Below the pieces are notes generated by a model. It was not told the DNA's origin. It made no database searches and worked only from the letters and a program-made list of their open reading frames with translations. A stretch of 64,000 bases of DNA from Ampullaceana balthica (Eukaryota; Mollusca; Gastropoda; Lymnaeidae), in assembly GCA_944989445.1 (NCBI GenBank), contig CALYLW010001199.1, forward strand, positions 1 through 64,000, in the 5' to 3' direction. Made by a program: the position numbers and the translations under genes. Below, one piece after another: positions 1 to 15,130 of the stretch (its first letter is position 1; every line of letters starts with the position of its first letter).

Positions 1-3000
1 AAGACCTCTCAGTGTATGAGCTCTAGATCTTATAGTAAAGACCTCTCAGTGTATGAGCTCTAGATCTTATAGTAAAGACCTCTCAGTGTATGAGCTCTAG
101 ATCTTATAGTAAAGACCTCTCAGTGTATGAGCTCTAGATCTTATAGTAAAGACCTCTCAGTGTATGAGCTCTAGATCTTATAGTACAGACCTCTCAGTGT
201 ATGAGCTCTAGATCTTATAGTAAAGACCTCTCAGTGTATGAGCTCTAGATCTTATAGTAAAGACCTCTCAGTGTATGAGCTCTAGATCTTATCGTAAAGA
301 CATCTCAGTGTATGAGCTCTAGATCTTATAGTACAGACCTCTCAGTGTATGAGCTCTAGATCTTATAGACCTCTCAGTGTATGAGCTCTAGATCTTATAG
401 ACCTCTCAGTGTATGAGCTCTAGATCTTATAGTAAAGACCTCTCAGTGTATGAGCTCTAGATCTTATAGTAAAGATCTCTCAGTGTATGAGCTCTAGATC
501 TTATCGTAAAGACATCTCAGTGTATGTGCTCTAGATCTTATAGTAAAGACCTGACAGTGTATGAGCTCTAGATCTTATAGTACAGACCTCTCAGTGTATG
601 AGCTCTAGATCTTATGTAGACCTCTCAGTGTATGAGCTCTAGATCTTATAGTAAAGATCTCTCAGTGTATGAGCTCTAGATCTTATCGTAAAGACATCTC
701 AGTGTATGAGCTCTAGATCTTATAGTAAAGACATCTCAGTGTATGAGCTCTAGATCTTATAGTAAAGACATCTCAGTGTATGAGCTCTAGATCTTATAGT
801 AAAGACCTCTCAGTGTATGAGCTCTAGATCTTATAGTAAAGACCTCTCAGTGTATGAGCTCTGGATCTTATAGTACAGACCTCTCAGTGTATGAGCTCTA
901 GATCTTATAGTACAGACCTCTCAGTGTATGAGCTCTAGATCTTATAGTAAAGACCTCTCAGTGTATGAGCTCTAGATCTTATAGTAAAGACCTCTCAGTG
1001 TATGAGCTCTAGATCTTATAGTACAGACCTCTCAGTGTATGAGCTCTAGATCTTATAGTAAAGATCTCTCAGTGTATGAGCTCTAGATCTTATAGTACAG
1101 ACCTCTCAGTGTATGAGCTCTAGATCTTATAGTACAGACCTCTCAGTGTATGTGCTCTAGATCTTATAGTAAAGACCTCTCAGTGTATGAGCTCTAGATC
1201 TTATAGTAAAGACATCTCAGTGTATGAGCTCTAGATCTTATAGTAAAGATCTCTCAGTGTATGAGCTCTAGATCTTATAGTAAAGACCTCTCAGTGTATG
1301 AGCTCTAGATCTTATAGTAAAGACTCTCAGTGTATGAGCTCTAGATCTTATAGTAAAGACCTGCAGTGTATGAGCTCTAGATCTTATAGTACAGACCTCT
1401 CAGTGTATGAGCTCTAGATCTTATAGTACAGACCTCTCAGTGTATGAGCTCTAGATCTTATAGTAAAGACATCTCAGTGTATGAGCTCTAGATCTTATAG
1501 TAAAGACCTCTCAGTGTATGAGCTCTAGATCTTATAGTATAGACCTCTCAGTGTATGAGCTCTAGATCTTATAGTAAAGACATCTCAGTGTATGAGCTCT
1601 AGATCTTATAGTAAAGACATCTCAGTGTATGAGCTCTAGATCTTATAGTAAAGACCTCTCAGTGTATGAGCTCTAGATCTTATAGTATAGACCTCTCAGT
1701 GTATGAGCTCTAGATCTTATAGTACAGACCTCTCAGTGTATGAGCTCTAGATCTTTAGTACAGACCTCTCAGTGTATGAGCTCTAGATCTTATAGTAAAG
1801 ACCTCTCAGTGTATGAGCTCTAGATCTTATAGTAAAGACCTCTCAGTGTATGAGTTCTAGATCTTATAGTAAAGACCTCTCAGTGTATGAGCTCTAGATC
1901 TTATAGTACAGACCTCTCAGTGTATGAGCTCTAGATCTTATAGTACAGACCTCTCAGTGTATGAGCTCTAGATCTTATAGTAAGACCTCTCAGTGTATGA
2001 GCTCTAGATCTTATAGTAAAGACCTCTCAGTGTATGAGCTCTAGATCTTATAGTAAAGACCTCTCAGTGTATGAGCTCTAGATCTTATAGTAAAGACCTC
2101 TCAGTGTATGAGCTCTAGATCTTATAGTAAAGACCTCTCAGTGTATGAGCTCTAGATCTTATAGTAAAGACCTCTCAGTGTATGAGCTCTAGATCTTATA
2201 GTAAAGACCTCTCAGTGTATGAGCTCTAGATCTTATAGTAAAGACCTCTCAGTGTATGAGCTCTAGATCTTATGTAAAGACCTCTCAGTGTATGAGCTCT
2301 AGATCTTATAGTAAAGACCTCTCAGTGTATGAGCTCTAGATCTTATAGTAAAGACCTCTCAGTGTATGAGCTCTAGATCTTATAGTAAAGACCTCTCAGT
2401 GTATGAGCTCTAGATCTTATAGTAAAGACCTCTCAGTGTATGAGCTCTAGATCTTATAGTAAGACCTCTCAGTGTATGAGCTCTAGATCTTATAGTAAAG
2501 ACCTCTCAGTGTATGAGCTCTAGATCTTATAGTAAAGACCTCTCAGTGTATGAGCTCTAGATCTTATAGTAAAGACCTCTCAGTGTATGAGCTCTAGATC
2601 TTATAGTAAGACCTCTCAGTGTATGAGCTCTAGATCTTATGTACAGACCTCTCAGTGTATGAGCTCTAGATCTTATAGTAAAGACCTCTCAGTGTATGAG
2701 CTCTAGATCTTATAGTAAAGACCTCTCAGTGTATGAGCTCTAGATCTTATAGTAAAGACCTCTCAGTGTATGAGCTCTAGATCTTATAGTAAAGACCTCT
2801 CAGTGTATGAGCTCTAGATCTTATAGTACAGACCTCTCAGTGTATGAGCTCTAGATCTTATAGTAAAGACCTCTCAGTGTATGAGCTCTAGATCTTATAG
2901 TAAAGACCTCTCAGTGTATGAGCTCTAGATCTTATAGTAAAGACCTCTCAGTGTATGAGCTCTAGATCTTATAGTACAGACCTCTCAGTGTATGAGCTCT

Positions 3001-6000
3001 AGATCTTATAGTAAAGACCTCTCAGTGTATGAGCTCTAGATCTTATAGTAAGACCTCTCAGTGTATGAGCTCTAGATCTTATAGTAAAGACCTCTCAGTG
3101 TATGAGCTCTAGATCTTATAGTAAAGACCTCTCAGTGTATGAGCTCTAGATCTTATAGTAAAGACCTCTCAGTGTATGAGCTCTAGATCTTATAGTAAAG
3201 ACCTCTCAGTGTATGAGCTCTAGATCTTATAGTAAAGACCTCTCAGTGTATGAGCTCTAGATCTTATAGTAAGACCTCTCAGTGTATGAGCTCTAGATCT
3301 TATAGTAAAGACCTCTCAGTGTATGAGCTCTAGATCTTATAGTAAAGACCTCTCAGTGTATGAGCTCTAGATCTTATAGTAAAGACCTCTCAGTGTATGA
3401 GCTCTAGATCTTATAGTAAAGACCTCTCAGTGTATGAGCTCTAGATCTTATAGTAAAGACCTCTCAGTGTATGAGCTCTAGATCTTATAGTAAAGACCTC
3501 TCAGTGTATGAGCTCTAGATCTTATAGTAAAGACCTCTCAGTGTATGAGCTCTAGATCTTATAGTAAAGACCTCTCAGTGTATGAGCTCTAGATCTTATA
3601 GTAAAGACCTCTCAGTGTATGAGCTCTAGATCTTATAGTAAAGACCTCTCAGTGTATGAGCTCTAGATCTTATAGTACAGACCTCTCAGTGTATGAGCTC
3701 TAGATCTTATAGTAAAGACCTCTCAGTGTATGAGCTCTAGATCTTATAGTACAGACCTCTCAGTGTATGTGCTCTAGATCTTATAGTACAGACCTCTCAG
3801 TGTATGTGCTCTAGATCTTATAGTAAAGACCTCTCAGTGTATGAGCTCTAGATCTTATAGTAAAGACATCTCAGTGTATGAGCTCTAGATCTTATAGTAA
3901 AGATCTCTCAGTGTATGAGCTCTAGATCTTATAGTAAAGACCTCTCAGTGTATGAGCTCTAGATCTTATAGTAAAGATCTCTCAGTGTATGAGCTCTGGA
4001 TCTTATAGTACAGACATCTCAGTGTATGAGCTCTAGATCTTATAGTAAAGACCTCTCAGTGTATGAGCTCTAGATCTTATCGTAAAGACATCTCAGTGTA
4101 TAAGCTCTAGATCTTATCGTAAAGACATCTCAGTGTATGAGCTCTAGATCTTATAGTACAGACCTCTCAGTGTATGAGCTCTAGATCTTATAGACCTCTC
4201 AGTGTATGAGCTCTAGATCTTATAGACCTCTCAGTGTATGAGTTCTAGATCTTATAGTAAAGATCTCTCAGTGTATGAGCTCTAGATCTTATAGTAAAGA
4301 TCTCTCAGTGTATGAGCTCTAGATCTTATCGTAAAGACATCTCAGTGTATGTGCTCTAGATCTTATAGTAAAGACCTGACAGTGTATGAGCTCTAGATCT
4401 TATAGTACAGACCTCTCAGTGTATGAGCTCTAGATCTTATAGACCTCTCAGTGTATGAGCTCTAGATCTTAAAGTAAAGATCTCTCAGTGAATGAGCTCT
4501 AGATCTTATCGTAAAGACATCTCAGTGTATGAGCTCTAGATCTTATAGTAAAGACATATCTGTGTATGTGCTCTAGATCTTATAGTAAAGACATCTCAGT
4601 GTATGAGCTCTAGATCTTATAGTAAAGACCTCTCAGTGTATGAGCTCTAGATCTTATAGTAAAGATCTCTCAGTGTATGAGCTCTGGATCTTATAGTACA
4701 GACATCTCAGTGTATGAGCTCTAGATCTTATAGTACAGACCTCTCAGTGTATGAGCTCTAGATCTTATAGTAAAGATCTCTCAGTGTATGAGCTCTAGAT
4801 CTTATAGTAAAGACCTCTCAGTGTATGAGCTCTAGATCTTATAGTACAGACCTCTCAGTGTATGAGCTCTAGATCTTATAGTAAAGATCTCTCAGTGTAT
4901 GAGCTCTAGATCTTATAGTACAGACCTTTCAGTGTATGTGCTCTAGATCTTATAGTACAGACCTCTCAGTGTATGTGCTCTAGATCTTATAGTAAAGACC
5001 TCTCAGTGTATGAGCTCTAGATCTTATAGTAAAGACATCTCAGTGTATGAGCTCTAGATCTTATAGTAAAGATCTCTCAGTGTATGAGCTCTAGATCTTA
5101 TAGTAAAGACCTCTGTGTATGAGCTCTAGATCTTATAGTAAAGATCTCTCAGTGTATGAGCTCTAGATCTTATAGTAAAGACCTGACAGTGTATGAGCTC
5201 TAAATCTTATAGTACAGGCCTCTTAGTGTATAGATCTTATAGTACAGACCTCTCAGTGTATGAGCTCTGGATCTTATAGTAAAGACATCTCAGTGTATGA
5301 GCTCTAGATCTTATAGTAAAGACCTCTCAGTGTATGAGCTCTAGATCTTATAGTATAGACCTCTCAGTGTATGAGCTCTAGATCTTATATTAAAGACATC
5401 TCAGTGTATGAGTTCTAGATCTTGTAGTAAAGACATCTCAGTGTATGAGCTCTAGATCTTATAGTAAAGACCTCTCAGTGTATGAGCTCTAGATCTTATA
5501 GTATAGACCTCTCAGTGTATGAGCTCTAGATCTTAAGGTACATACCTCTCAGTGTATGAGTTCTAGATCTTACAGACCTCTCAGTGTATGAGCTCTAGAT
5601 CTTATAGTAAAGACCTCTCAGTGCATGAGCTCTAGATCTTATAGTAAAGACCTCTCAGAGTATGAGTTCTAGATCTTATAGTAAAGACCTCTCAGTGTAT
5701 GAGCTCTAGATCTTATAGACCTCTCAGTGTATGAGCTCTAGATCTTATAGTACAGACCTCTCAGTGTATGAGCTCTAGATCTTATAGACCTCTCAGTGTA
5801 TGAGCTCTAGATCTTATAGTAAAGATCTCTCAGTGTATAAGCTCTAGATCTTATAGTAAAGACCTCACAGGGTATGAGCTCTAGATCTTATAGTAAAGAC
5901 CTCTCAGTGTATGAGCTCTAGATCTTATAGTAAAGACCTCACAGTGTATGAGCTCTAGATCTTATAGTAAAGACATCTCAGTGTATGAGCTCTAGATCTT

Positions 6001-9000
6001 ATAGTAAAGACCTCTCAGTGCATGAGCTCTAGATCTTACAGACCTCTCAGTGTATGAGCTCTAGATCTTATAGTAAAGACCTCACAGTGTATGAGCTCTA
6101 GATCTTATAGTAAAGACCTCTCAGTGTAAGAGCTCTAGATCTTATAGTAAAGACCTCTCAGTGTATGAGCTCTAGATCTTATAGTAAAGACCTCTCAGTG
6201 TATGAGCTCTAGATCTTATAGACCTCTCAGTGTATGAGCTCTAGATCTTATAGTAAAGACCTCTCAGTGTATGAGCTCTAGATATTATTGCCAAGACCTC
6301 TCAGTGTCTGAGCTTTAGATCTTATAGTAAAGACCTATAAGTGTATGAGCTCTAGATCTTATAGACCTCTCAGTGTATGAGCTCTAGATCTTATAGTAAA
6401 GACCTCTCAGTGTATGAGCTCTAGATATTATTGCCAAGACCTCTCAGTGTATGAGCTTTAGATCTTATAGTACAGACCTCTCAGTGTATGAGCTCTAGAT
6501 CTTATAGTAAAGACCTCTCAGTGTATGAGCTCTAGATCTTATAGTAAAGACCTCTCAGTGCATGAGCTCTAGATCTTATAGTAAAGACCTCTCAGTGTAT
6601 GAGCTCTAGATCTTATAGTAAAGACCTGACAGTGTATGAGCTCTAGATCTTATAGTACAGACCTCTCAGTGTATGAGCTCTAGATATTATTGTCAAGACC
6701 TCTCAGTGTATGAGCTCTAGATCTTATAGTAAAGACCTCTCAGTGTATGAGCTCTAGATCTTATAGTAAAGCCCTTACAGTGTATGAGCTCTAAATCTTA
6801 TAGTACAGGCCTCTTAGTGTATAGATCTTATAGTACAGACCTCTCAGTGTATGAGCTCTGGATCTTATAGTAAAGACATCTCAGTGTATGAGCTCTAGAT
6901 CTTATAGTAAAGACCTCTCAGTGTATGAGCTCTAGATCTTATAGTATAGACCTCTCAGTGTATGAGCTCTAGATCTTATATTAAAGACATCTCAGTGTAT
7001 GAGTTCTAGATCTTGTAGTAAAGACATCTCAGAGTATGAGCTCTAGATCTTATAGTAAAGACCTCTCAGTGTATGAGCTCTAGATCTTATAGTATAGACC
7101 TCTCAGTGTATGAGCTCTAGATCTTAAGGTACATACCTCTCAGTGTATGAGTTCTAGATCTTACAGACCTCTCAGTGTATGAGCTCTAGATCTTATAGTA
7201 AAGACCTCTCAGTGCATGAGCTCTAGATCTTATAGTAAAGACCTCTCAGAGTATGAGTTCTAGATCTTATAGTAAAGACCTCTCAGTGTATGAGCTCTAG
7301 ATCTTATAGACCTCTCAGTGTATGAGCTCTAGATCTTATAGTACAGACCTCTCAGTGTATGAGCTCTAGATCTTATAGACCTCTCAGTGTATGAGCTCTA
7401 GATCTTATAGTAAAGATCTCTCAGTGTATAAGCTCTAGATCTTATCGTAAAGACATCTCAGTGTATGAGCTCTAGATCTTATAGTACAGACCTCTCAGTG
7501 TATGAGCTCTAGATCTTATAGACCTCTCAGTGTATGAGCTCTAGATCTTATAGACCTCTCAGTGTATGAGTTCTAGATCTTATAGTAAAGATCTCTCAGT
7601 GTATGAGCTCTAGATCTTATAGTAAAGATCTCTCAGTGTATGAGCTCTAGATCTTATCGTTAAGACATCTCAGTGTATGTGCTCTAGATCTTATAGTAAA
7701 GACCTGACAGTGTATGAGCTCTAGATCTTATAGTACAGACCTCTCAGTGTATGAGCTCTAGATCTTATAGACCTCTCAGTGTATGAGCTCTAGATCTTAA
7801 AGTAAAGATCTCTCAGTGTATGAGCTCTAGATCTTATAGACCTTTCAGTGTATGAGCTCTAGATCTTATAGTAAAGATCTCTCAGTGTATAAGCTCTAGA
7901 TCTTATCGTAAAGACATCTCAGTGTATGAGCTCTAGATCTTATAGTATAGACCTCTCAGTGTATGAGCTCTAGATCTTATAGTACAGACCTCTCAGTGTA
8001 TGAGCTCTAGATCTTATGTACAGACCTCTCAGTGTATGAGCTCTAGATCTTATAGTAAAGACCTCTCAGTGTATGAGCTCTAGATCTTATAGTAAAGACC
8101 TCTCAGTGTATGAGCTCTAGATCTTATAGTAAAGACCTCTCAGTGTATGAGCTCTAGATCTTATAGTACAGACTCTCAGTGTATGAGCTCTAGATCTTAT
8201 AGTACAGACCTCTCAGTGTATGAGCTCTAGATCTTATAGTAAGACCTCTCAGTGTATGAGCTCTAGATCTTATAGTAAAGATCTCTCAGTGTATGAGCTC
8301 TAGATCTTATAGTAAAGACATCTCAGTGTATGAGCTCTAGATCTTATAGTACAGACCTCTCAGTGTATGAGCTCTAGATCTTATAGACCTCTCAGTGTAT
8401 GAGCTCTAGATCTTATAGACCTCTCAGTGTATGAGTTCTAGATCTTATAGTAAAGACTCTCAGTGTATGAGCTCTAGATCTTATAGTAAAGACTCTCAGT
8501 GTATGAGCTCTAGATCTTATAGTAAAGACCTCTCAGTGTATGTGCTCTAGATCTTATAGTAAAGACCTGACAGTGTATGAGCTCTAGATCTTATAGTACA
8601 GACCTCTCAGTGTATGAGCTCTAGATCTTATAGTAAGACCTCTCAGTGTATGAGCTCTAGATCTTATAGTAAAGACTCTCAGTGTATGAGCTCTAGATCT
8701 TATAGTAAAGACATCTCAGTGTATGAGCTCTAGATCTTATAGTAAAGACCTCTCAGTGTATGAGCTCTAGATCTTATAGTAAAGACATCTCAGTGTATGA
8801 GCTCTAGATCTTATAGTAAAGACCTCTCAGTGTATGAGCTCTAGATCTTATAGTAAAGACTCTCAGTGTATGAGCTCTGGATCTTATAGTACAGACATCT
8901 CAGTGTATGAGCTCTAGATCTTATAGTACAGACCTCTCAGTGTATGAGCTCTAGATCTTATAGTAAAGACCTCTCAGTGTATGAGCTCTAGATCTTATAG

Positions 9001-12000
9001 TAAAGACCTCTCAGTGTATGAGCTCTAGATCTTATAGTACAGACCTCTCAGTGTATGAGCTCTAGATCTTATAGTAAAGACCTCTCAGTGTATGAGCTCT
9101 AGATCTTATAGTACAGACCTCTCAGTGTATGAGCTCTAGATCTTATAGTACAGACCTCTCAGTGTATGAGCTCTAGATCTTATAGTAAAGACCTCTCAGT
9201 GTATGAGCTCTAGATCTTATAGTAAAGACCTCTCAGTGTATGAGCTCTAGATCTTATAGTAAAGATCTCTCAGTGTATGAGCTCTAGATCTTATAGTAAA
9301 GACCTCTCAGTGTATGAGCTCTAGATCTTATAGTAAAGACTCTCAGTGTATGAGCTCTAGATCTTATAGTAAAGACCTGACAGTGTATGAGCTCTAGATC
9401 TTATAGTAAAGACCTCTCAGTGTATGAGCTCTGATCTTATAGTACAGACCTCTCAGTGTATGAGCTCTGGATCTTATAGTAAAGACATCTCAGTGTATGA
9501 GCTCTAGATCTTATAGTAAAGACCTCTCAGTGTATGAGCTCTAGATCTTATAGTAAAGACCTCTCAGTGTATGAGCTCTAGATCTTATAGTAAAGACATC
9601 TCAGTGTATGAGCTCTAGATCTTATAGTAAAGACATCTCAGTGTATGAGCTCTAGATCTTATAGTAAAGACCTCTCAGTGTATGAGCTCTAGATCTTATA
9701 GTAAGACCTCTCAGTGTATGAGCTCTAGATCTTATAGTACATACCTCTCAGTGTATGAGCTCTAGATCTTATGTACAGACCTCTCAGTGTATGAGCTCTA
9801 GATCTTATAGTAAAGACCTCTCAGTGTATGAGCTCTAGATCTTATAGTAAAGACCTCTCAGTGTATGAGCTCTAGATCTTATAGTAAAGACCTCTCAGTG
9901 TATGAGCTCTAGATCTTATAGTAAGACCTCTCAGTGTATGAGCTCTAGATCTTATAGTACAGACCTCTCAGTGTATGAGCTCTAGATCTTATAGACCTCT
10001 CAGTGTATGAGCTCTAGATCTTATAGTAAAGATCTCTCAGTGTATGAGCTCTAGATCTTATCGTAAAGACCTCTCAGTGTATGAGCTCTAGATCTTATAG
10101 TACAGACCTCTCAGTGTATGAGCTCTAGATCTTATAGTAAAGACCTCTCAGTGTATGAGCTCTAGATCTTATAGTAAGACCTCTCAGTGTATGAGTTCTA
10201 GATCTTATAGTAAAGACCTCTCAGTGTATGAGCTCTAGATCTTATAGTAAAGATCTCTCAGTGTATGAGCTCTAGATCTTATAGTAAAGACATCTCAGTG
10301 TATGTGCTCTAGATCTTATAGTAAAGACCTGACAGTGTATGAGCTCTAGATCTTATAGTACAGACCTCTCAGTGTATGAGCTCTAGATCTTATAAGACCT
10401 CTCAGTGTATGAGCTCTAGATCTTATAGTAAAGATCTCTCAGTGTATGAGCTCTAGATCTTATCGTAAAGACATCTCAGTGTATGAGCTCTAGATCTTAT
10501 AGTAAAGACATCTCAGTGTATGTGCTCTAGATCTTATAGTAAAGACATCTCAGTGTATGAGCTCTAGATCTTATAGTAAAGACCTCTCAGTGTATGAGCT
10601 CTAGATCTTATAGTAAAGATCTCTCAGTGTATGAGCTCTAGATCTTATAGTACAGACATCTCAGTGTATGAGCTCTAGATCTTATAGTACAGACCTCTCA
10701 GTGTATGAGCTCTAGATCTTATAGTAAAGACCTCTCAGTGTATGAGCTCTAGATCTTATAGTAAAGACCTCTCAGTGTATGAGCTCTAGATCTTATAGTA
10801 CAGACCTCTCAGTGTATGAGCTCTAGATCTTATAGTAAAGATCTCTCAGTGTATGAGCTCTAGATCTTATAGTACAGACCTTTCAGTGTATGTGCTCTAG
10901 ATCTTATAGTACAGACCTCTCAGTGTATGTGCTCTAGATCTTATAGTAAAGACCTCTCAGTGTATGAGCTCTAGATCTTATAGTAAAGACATCTCAGTGT
11001 ATGAGCTCTAGATCTTATAGTAAAGATCTCTCAGTGTATGAGCTCTAGATCTTATAGTAAAGACCTCTCAGTGTATGAGCTCTAGATCTTATAGTAAAGA
11101 TCTCTCAGTGTATGAGCTCTGGATCTTATAGTACAGACATCTCAGTGTATGAGCTCTAGATCTTATAGTAAAGACCTCTCAGTGTATGAGCTCTAGATCT
11201 TATCGTAAAGACATCTCAGTGTATAAGCTCTAGATCTTATCGTAAAGACATCTCAGTGTATGAGCTCTAGATCTTATAGTACAGACCTCTCAGTGTATGA
11301 GCTCTAGATCTTATAGACCTCTCAGTGTATGAGCTCTAGATCTTATAGACCTCTCAGTGTATGAGTTCTAGATCTTATAGTAAAGATCTCTCAGTGTATG
11401 AGCTCTAGATCTTATAGTAAAGATCTCTCAGTGTATGAGCTCTAGATCTTATCGTAAAGACATCTCAGTGTATGTGCTCTAGATCTTATAGTAAAGACCT
11501 GACAGTGTATGAGCTCTAGATCTTATAGTACAGACCTCTCAGTGTATGAGCTCTAGATCTTATAGACCTCTCAGTGTATGAGCTCTAGATCTTAAAGTAA
11601 AGATCTCTCAGTGAATGAGCTCTAGATCTTATCGTAAAGACATCTCAGTGTATGAGCTCTAGATCTTATAGTAAAGACATATCTGTGTATGTGCTCTAGA
11701 TCTTATAGTAAAGACATCTCAGTGTATGAGCTCTAGATCTTATAGTAAAGACCTCTCAGTGTATGAGCTCTAGATCTTATAGTAAAGATCTCTCAGTGTA
11801 TGAGCTCTGGATCTTATAGTACAGACATCTCAGTGTATGAGCTCTAGATCTTATAGTACAGACCTCTCAGTGTATGAGCTCTAGATCTTATAGTAAAGAT
11901 CTCTCAGTGTATGAGCTCTAGATCTTATAGTAAAGACCTCTCAGTGTATGAGCTCTAGATCTTATAGTACAGACCTCTCAGTGTATGAGCTCTAGATCTT

Positions 12001-14911
12001 ATAGTAAAGATCTCTCAGTGTATGAGCTCTAGATCTTATAGTACAGACCTTTCAGTGTATGTGCTCTAGATCTTATAGTACAGACCTCTCAGTGTATGTG
12101 CTCTAGATCTTATAGTAAAGACCTCTCAGTGTATGAGCTCTAGATCTTATAGTAAAGACATCTCAGTGTATGAGCTCTAGATCTTATAGTAAAGATCTCT
12201 CAGTGTATGAGCTCTAGATCTTATAGTAAAGACCTCTGTGTATGAGCTCTAGATCTTATAGTAAAGATCTCTCAGTGTATGAGCTCTAGATCTTATAGTA
12301 AAGACCTGACAGTGTATGAGCTCTAAATCTTATAGTACAGGCCTCTTAGTGTATAGATCTTATAGTACAGACCTCTCAGTGTATGAGCTCTGGATCTTAT
12401 AGTAAAGACATCTCAGTGTATGAGCTCTAGATCTTATAGTAAAGACCTCTCAGTGTATGAGCTCTAGATCTTATAGTATAGACCTCTCAGTGTATGAGCT
12501 CTAGATCTTATATTAAAGACATCTCAGTGTATGAGTTCTAGATCTTGTAGTAAAGACATCTCAGTGTATGAGCTCTAGATCTTATAGTAAAGACCTCTCA
12601 GTGTATGAGCTCTAGATCTTATAGTATAGACCTCTCAGTGTATGAGCTCTAGATCTTAAGGTACATACCTCTCAGTGTATGAGTTCTAGATCTTACAGAC
12701 CTCTCAGTGTATGAGCTCTAGATCTTATAGTAAAGACCTCTCAGTGCATGAGCTCTAGATCTTATAGTAAAGACCTCTCAGAGTATGAGTTCTAGATCTT
12801 ATAGTAAAGACCTCTCAGTGTATGAGCTCTAGATCTTATAGACCTCTCAGTGTATGAGCTCTAGATCTTATAGTACAGACCTCTCAGTGTATGAGCTCTA
12901 GATCTTATAGACCTCTCAGTGTATGAGCTCTAGATCTTATAGTAAAGATCTCTCAGTGTATAAGCTCTAGATCTTATAGTAAAGACCTCTCAGTGTATGA
13001 GCTCTAGATCTTATAGTACAGACCTCTCAGTGTATGAGCTCTAGATCTTATAGACCTCTCAGTGTATGAGCTCTAGATCTTATAGACCTCTCAGTGTATG
13101 AGCTCTAGATCTTATAGTAAAGACCTCTCAGTGTATGAGCTCTAGATCTTATAGTAAAGACCTCTCAGTGTATGAGCTCTAGATCTTATCGTAAAGACCT
13201 CTCAGTGTATGAGCTCTAGATCTTATAGTAAAGACCTACAGTGTATGAGCTCTAGATCTTATAGTACAGACCTCTCAGTGTATGAGCTCTAGATCTTAGT
13301 AGACCTCTCAGTGTATGAGCTCTAGATCTTATAGTAAAGACCTCTCAGTGTATGAGCTCTAGATCTTATAGTAGACCTCTCAGTGTATGAGCTCTAGATC
13401 TTATAGTAAAGACCTCTCAGTGTATGAGCTCTAGATCTTATAGTATAGACCTCTCAGTGTATGAGCTCTAGATCTTATAGTACATACCTCTCAGTGTATG
13501 AGCTCTAGATCTTATCAGACCTCTCAGTGTATGAGCTCTAGATCTTATAGTAAAGACCTCTCAGTGTATGAGCTCTAGATCTTATAGTAAAGACCTCTCA
13601 GTGTATGAGCTCTAGATCTTATAGTAAAGACCTCTCAGTGTATGAGCTCTAGATCTTATAGTAAGACCTCTCAGTGTATGAGCTCTAGATCTTATAGTAC
13701 AGACCTCTCAGTGTATGAGCTCTAGATCTTATAGACCTCTCAGTGTATGAGCTCTAGATCTTATAGTAAAGATCTCTCAGTGTATGAGCTCTAGATCTTA
13801 TCGTAAAGACCTCTCAGTGTATGAGCTCTAGATCTTATAGTACAGACCTCTCAGTGTATGAGCTCTAGATCTTATAGTACGACTCTCAGTGTATGAGCTC
13901 TAGATCTTATAGTACAGACTCTCAGTGTATGAGCTCTAGATCTTATAGTAAAGATCTCTCAGTGTATGAGCTCTAGATCTTATAGTAAAGATCTCTCAGT
14001 GTATGAGCTCTAGATCTTATCGTAAAGACATCTCAGTGTATGTGCTCTAGATCTTATAGTAAAGACTCTCAGTGTATGAGCTCTAGATCTTATAGTACAG
14101 ACCTCTCAGTGTATGAGCTCTAGATCTTATAGACCTCTCAGTGTATGAGCTCTAGATCTTATAGTAAAGATCTCTCAGTGTATGAGCTCTAGATCTTATA
14201 GTAAAGACATCTCAGTGTATGAGCTCTAGATCTTATAGTAAAGACATCTCAGTGTATGAGCTCTAGATCTTATAGTAAAGACATCTCAGTGTATGAGCTC
14301 TAGATCTTATAGTAAAGACCTCTCAGTGTATGAGCTCTAGATCTTATAGTAAAGATCTCTCAGTGTATGAGCTCTGGATCTTATAGTACAGACATCTCAG
14401 TGTATGAGCTCTAGATCTTATAGTACAGACATCTCAGTGTATGAGCTCTAGATCTTATAGTAAAGATCTCTCAGTGTATGAGCTCTAGATCTTATAGTAA
14501 AGACATCTCAGTGTATGAGCTCTAGATCTTATAGTAAAGATCTCTCAGTGTATGAGCTCTGGATCTTATAGTACAGACCTCTCAGTGTATGAGCTCTAGA
14601 TCTTATAGTACAGACCTCTCAGTGTATGAGCTCTAGATCTTATAGTACAGACATCTCAGTGTATGAGCTCTAGATCTTATAGTACAGACCTCTCAGTGTA
14701 TGAGCTCTAGATCTTATAGTACAGACATCTCAGTGTATGAGCTCTAGATCTTATAGTAATGACATCTCAGTGTATGAGCTCTAGATCTTATAGTAAGACA
14801 TCTCAGTGTATGAGCTCTAGATCTTATAGTACAGACCTCTCAGTGTATGGCTAGTCTTTATGTAGACCCTCGTTTATGAGATCTTATAGTACAGACCTCT
14901 CAGTGTATGAC
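1..14911. repeat. 37-bp satellite array with higher-order structure
   Basis: A tandem array of roughly 400 units starts at the window edge, so its true left end is unseen. The usual period is 37 bp. A common short form is 32 bp, lacking the 5 bases between TTATA and GACC. Every unit carries the core GAGCTCTAGATCTTATA, in which the palindromes GAGCTC, TCTAGA and AGATCT overlap. Variants at the unit start (AAAGACC, ACAGACC, ATAGACC, AAGACATC, AAGATCTC) alternate. Units at about 2.0-3.7 kb are nearly uniform; those at 3.75-7.9 kb and 10-13 kb are diverged but share long ordered blocks. The array decays after 14,850. No continuous reading frame is kept, because 37 is not a multiple of 3. It looks like satellite DNA. 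Confidence 0.97.
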
Positions 14912-15130
14912 CTTAAGTTCTGAGTACATTCAAGACAATGAGCCACATCTCTGGTTTAAAATGGCAAAGTTTTCACTGGTGGCAAATCTGTTGTAAGAAC
15001 AACACTGAGGATGTGTTCTAGACGGTGACACATCTTAGTCGGAGCATGCAGGCACGTCTTTACATGCGAAGACAGGGCATATATCTGACAATGCTCATTT
15101 TGGTTGTCCATCTTTTCATTCTGAGAAGCA

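Noticed and set aside
1..14911. CRISPR array or centromere-specific system
   Set aside because: Units are contiguous without unique spacers, and the window is from a eukaryote with introns. Centromere function cannot be judged from sequence alone.
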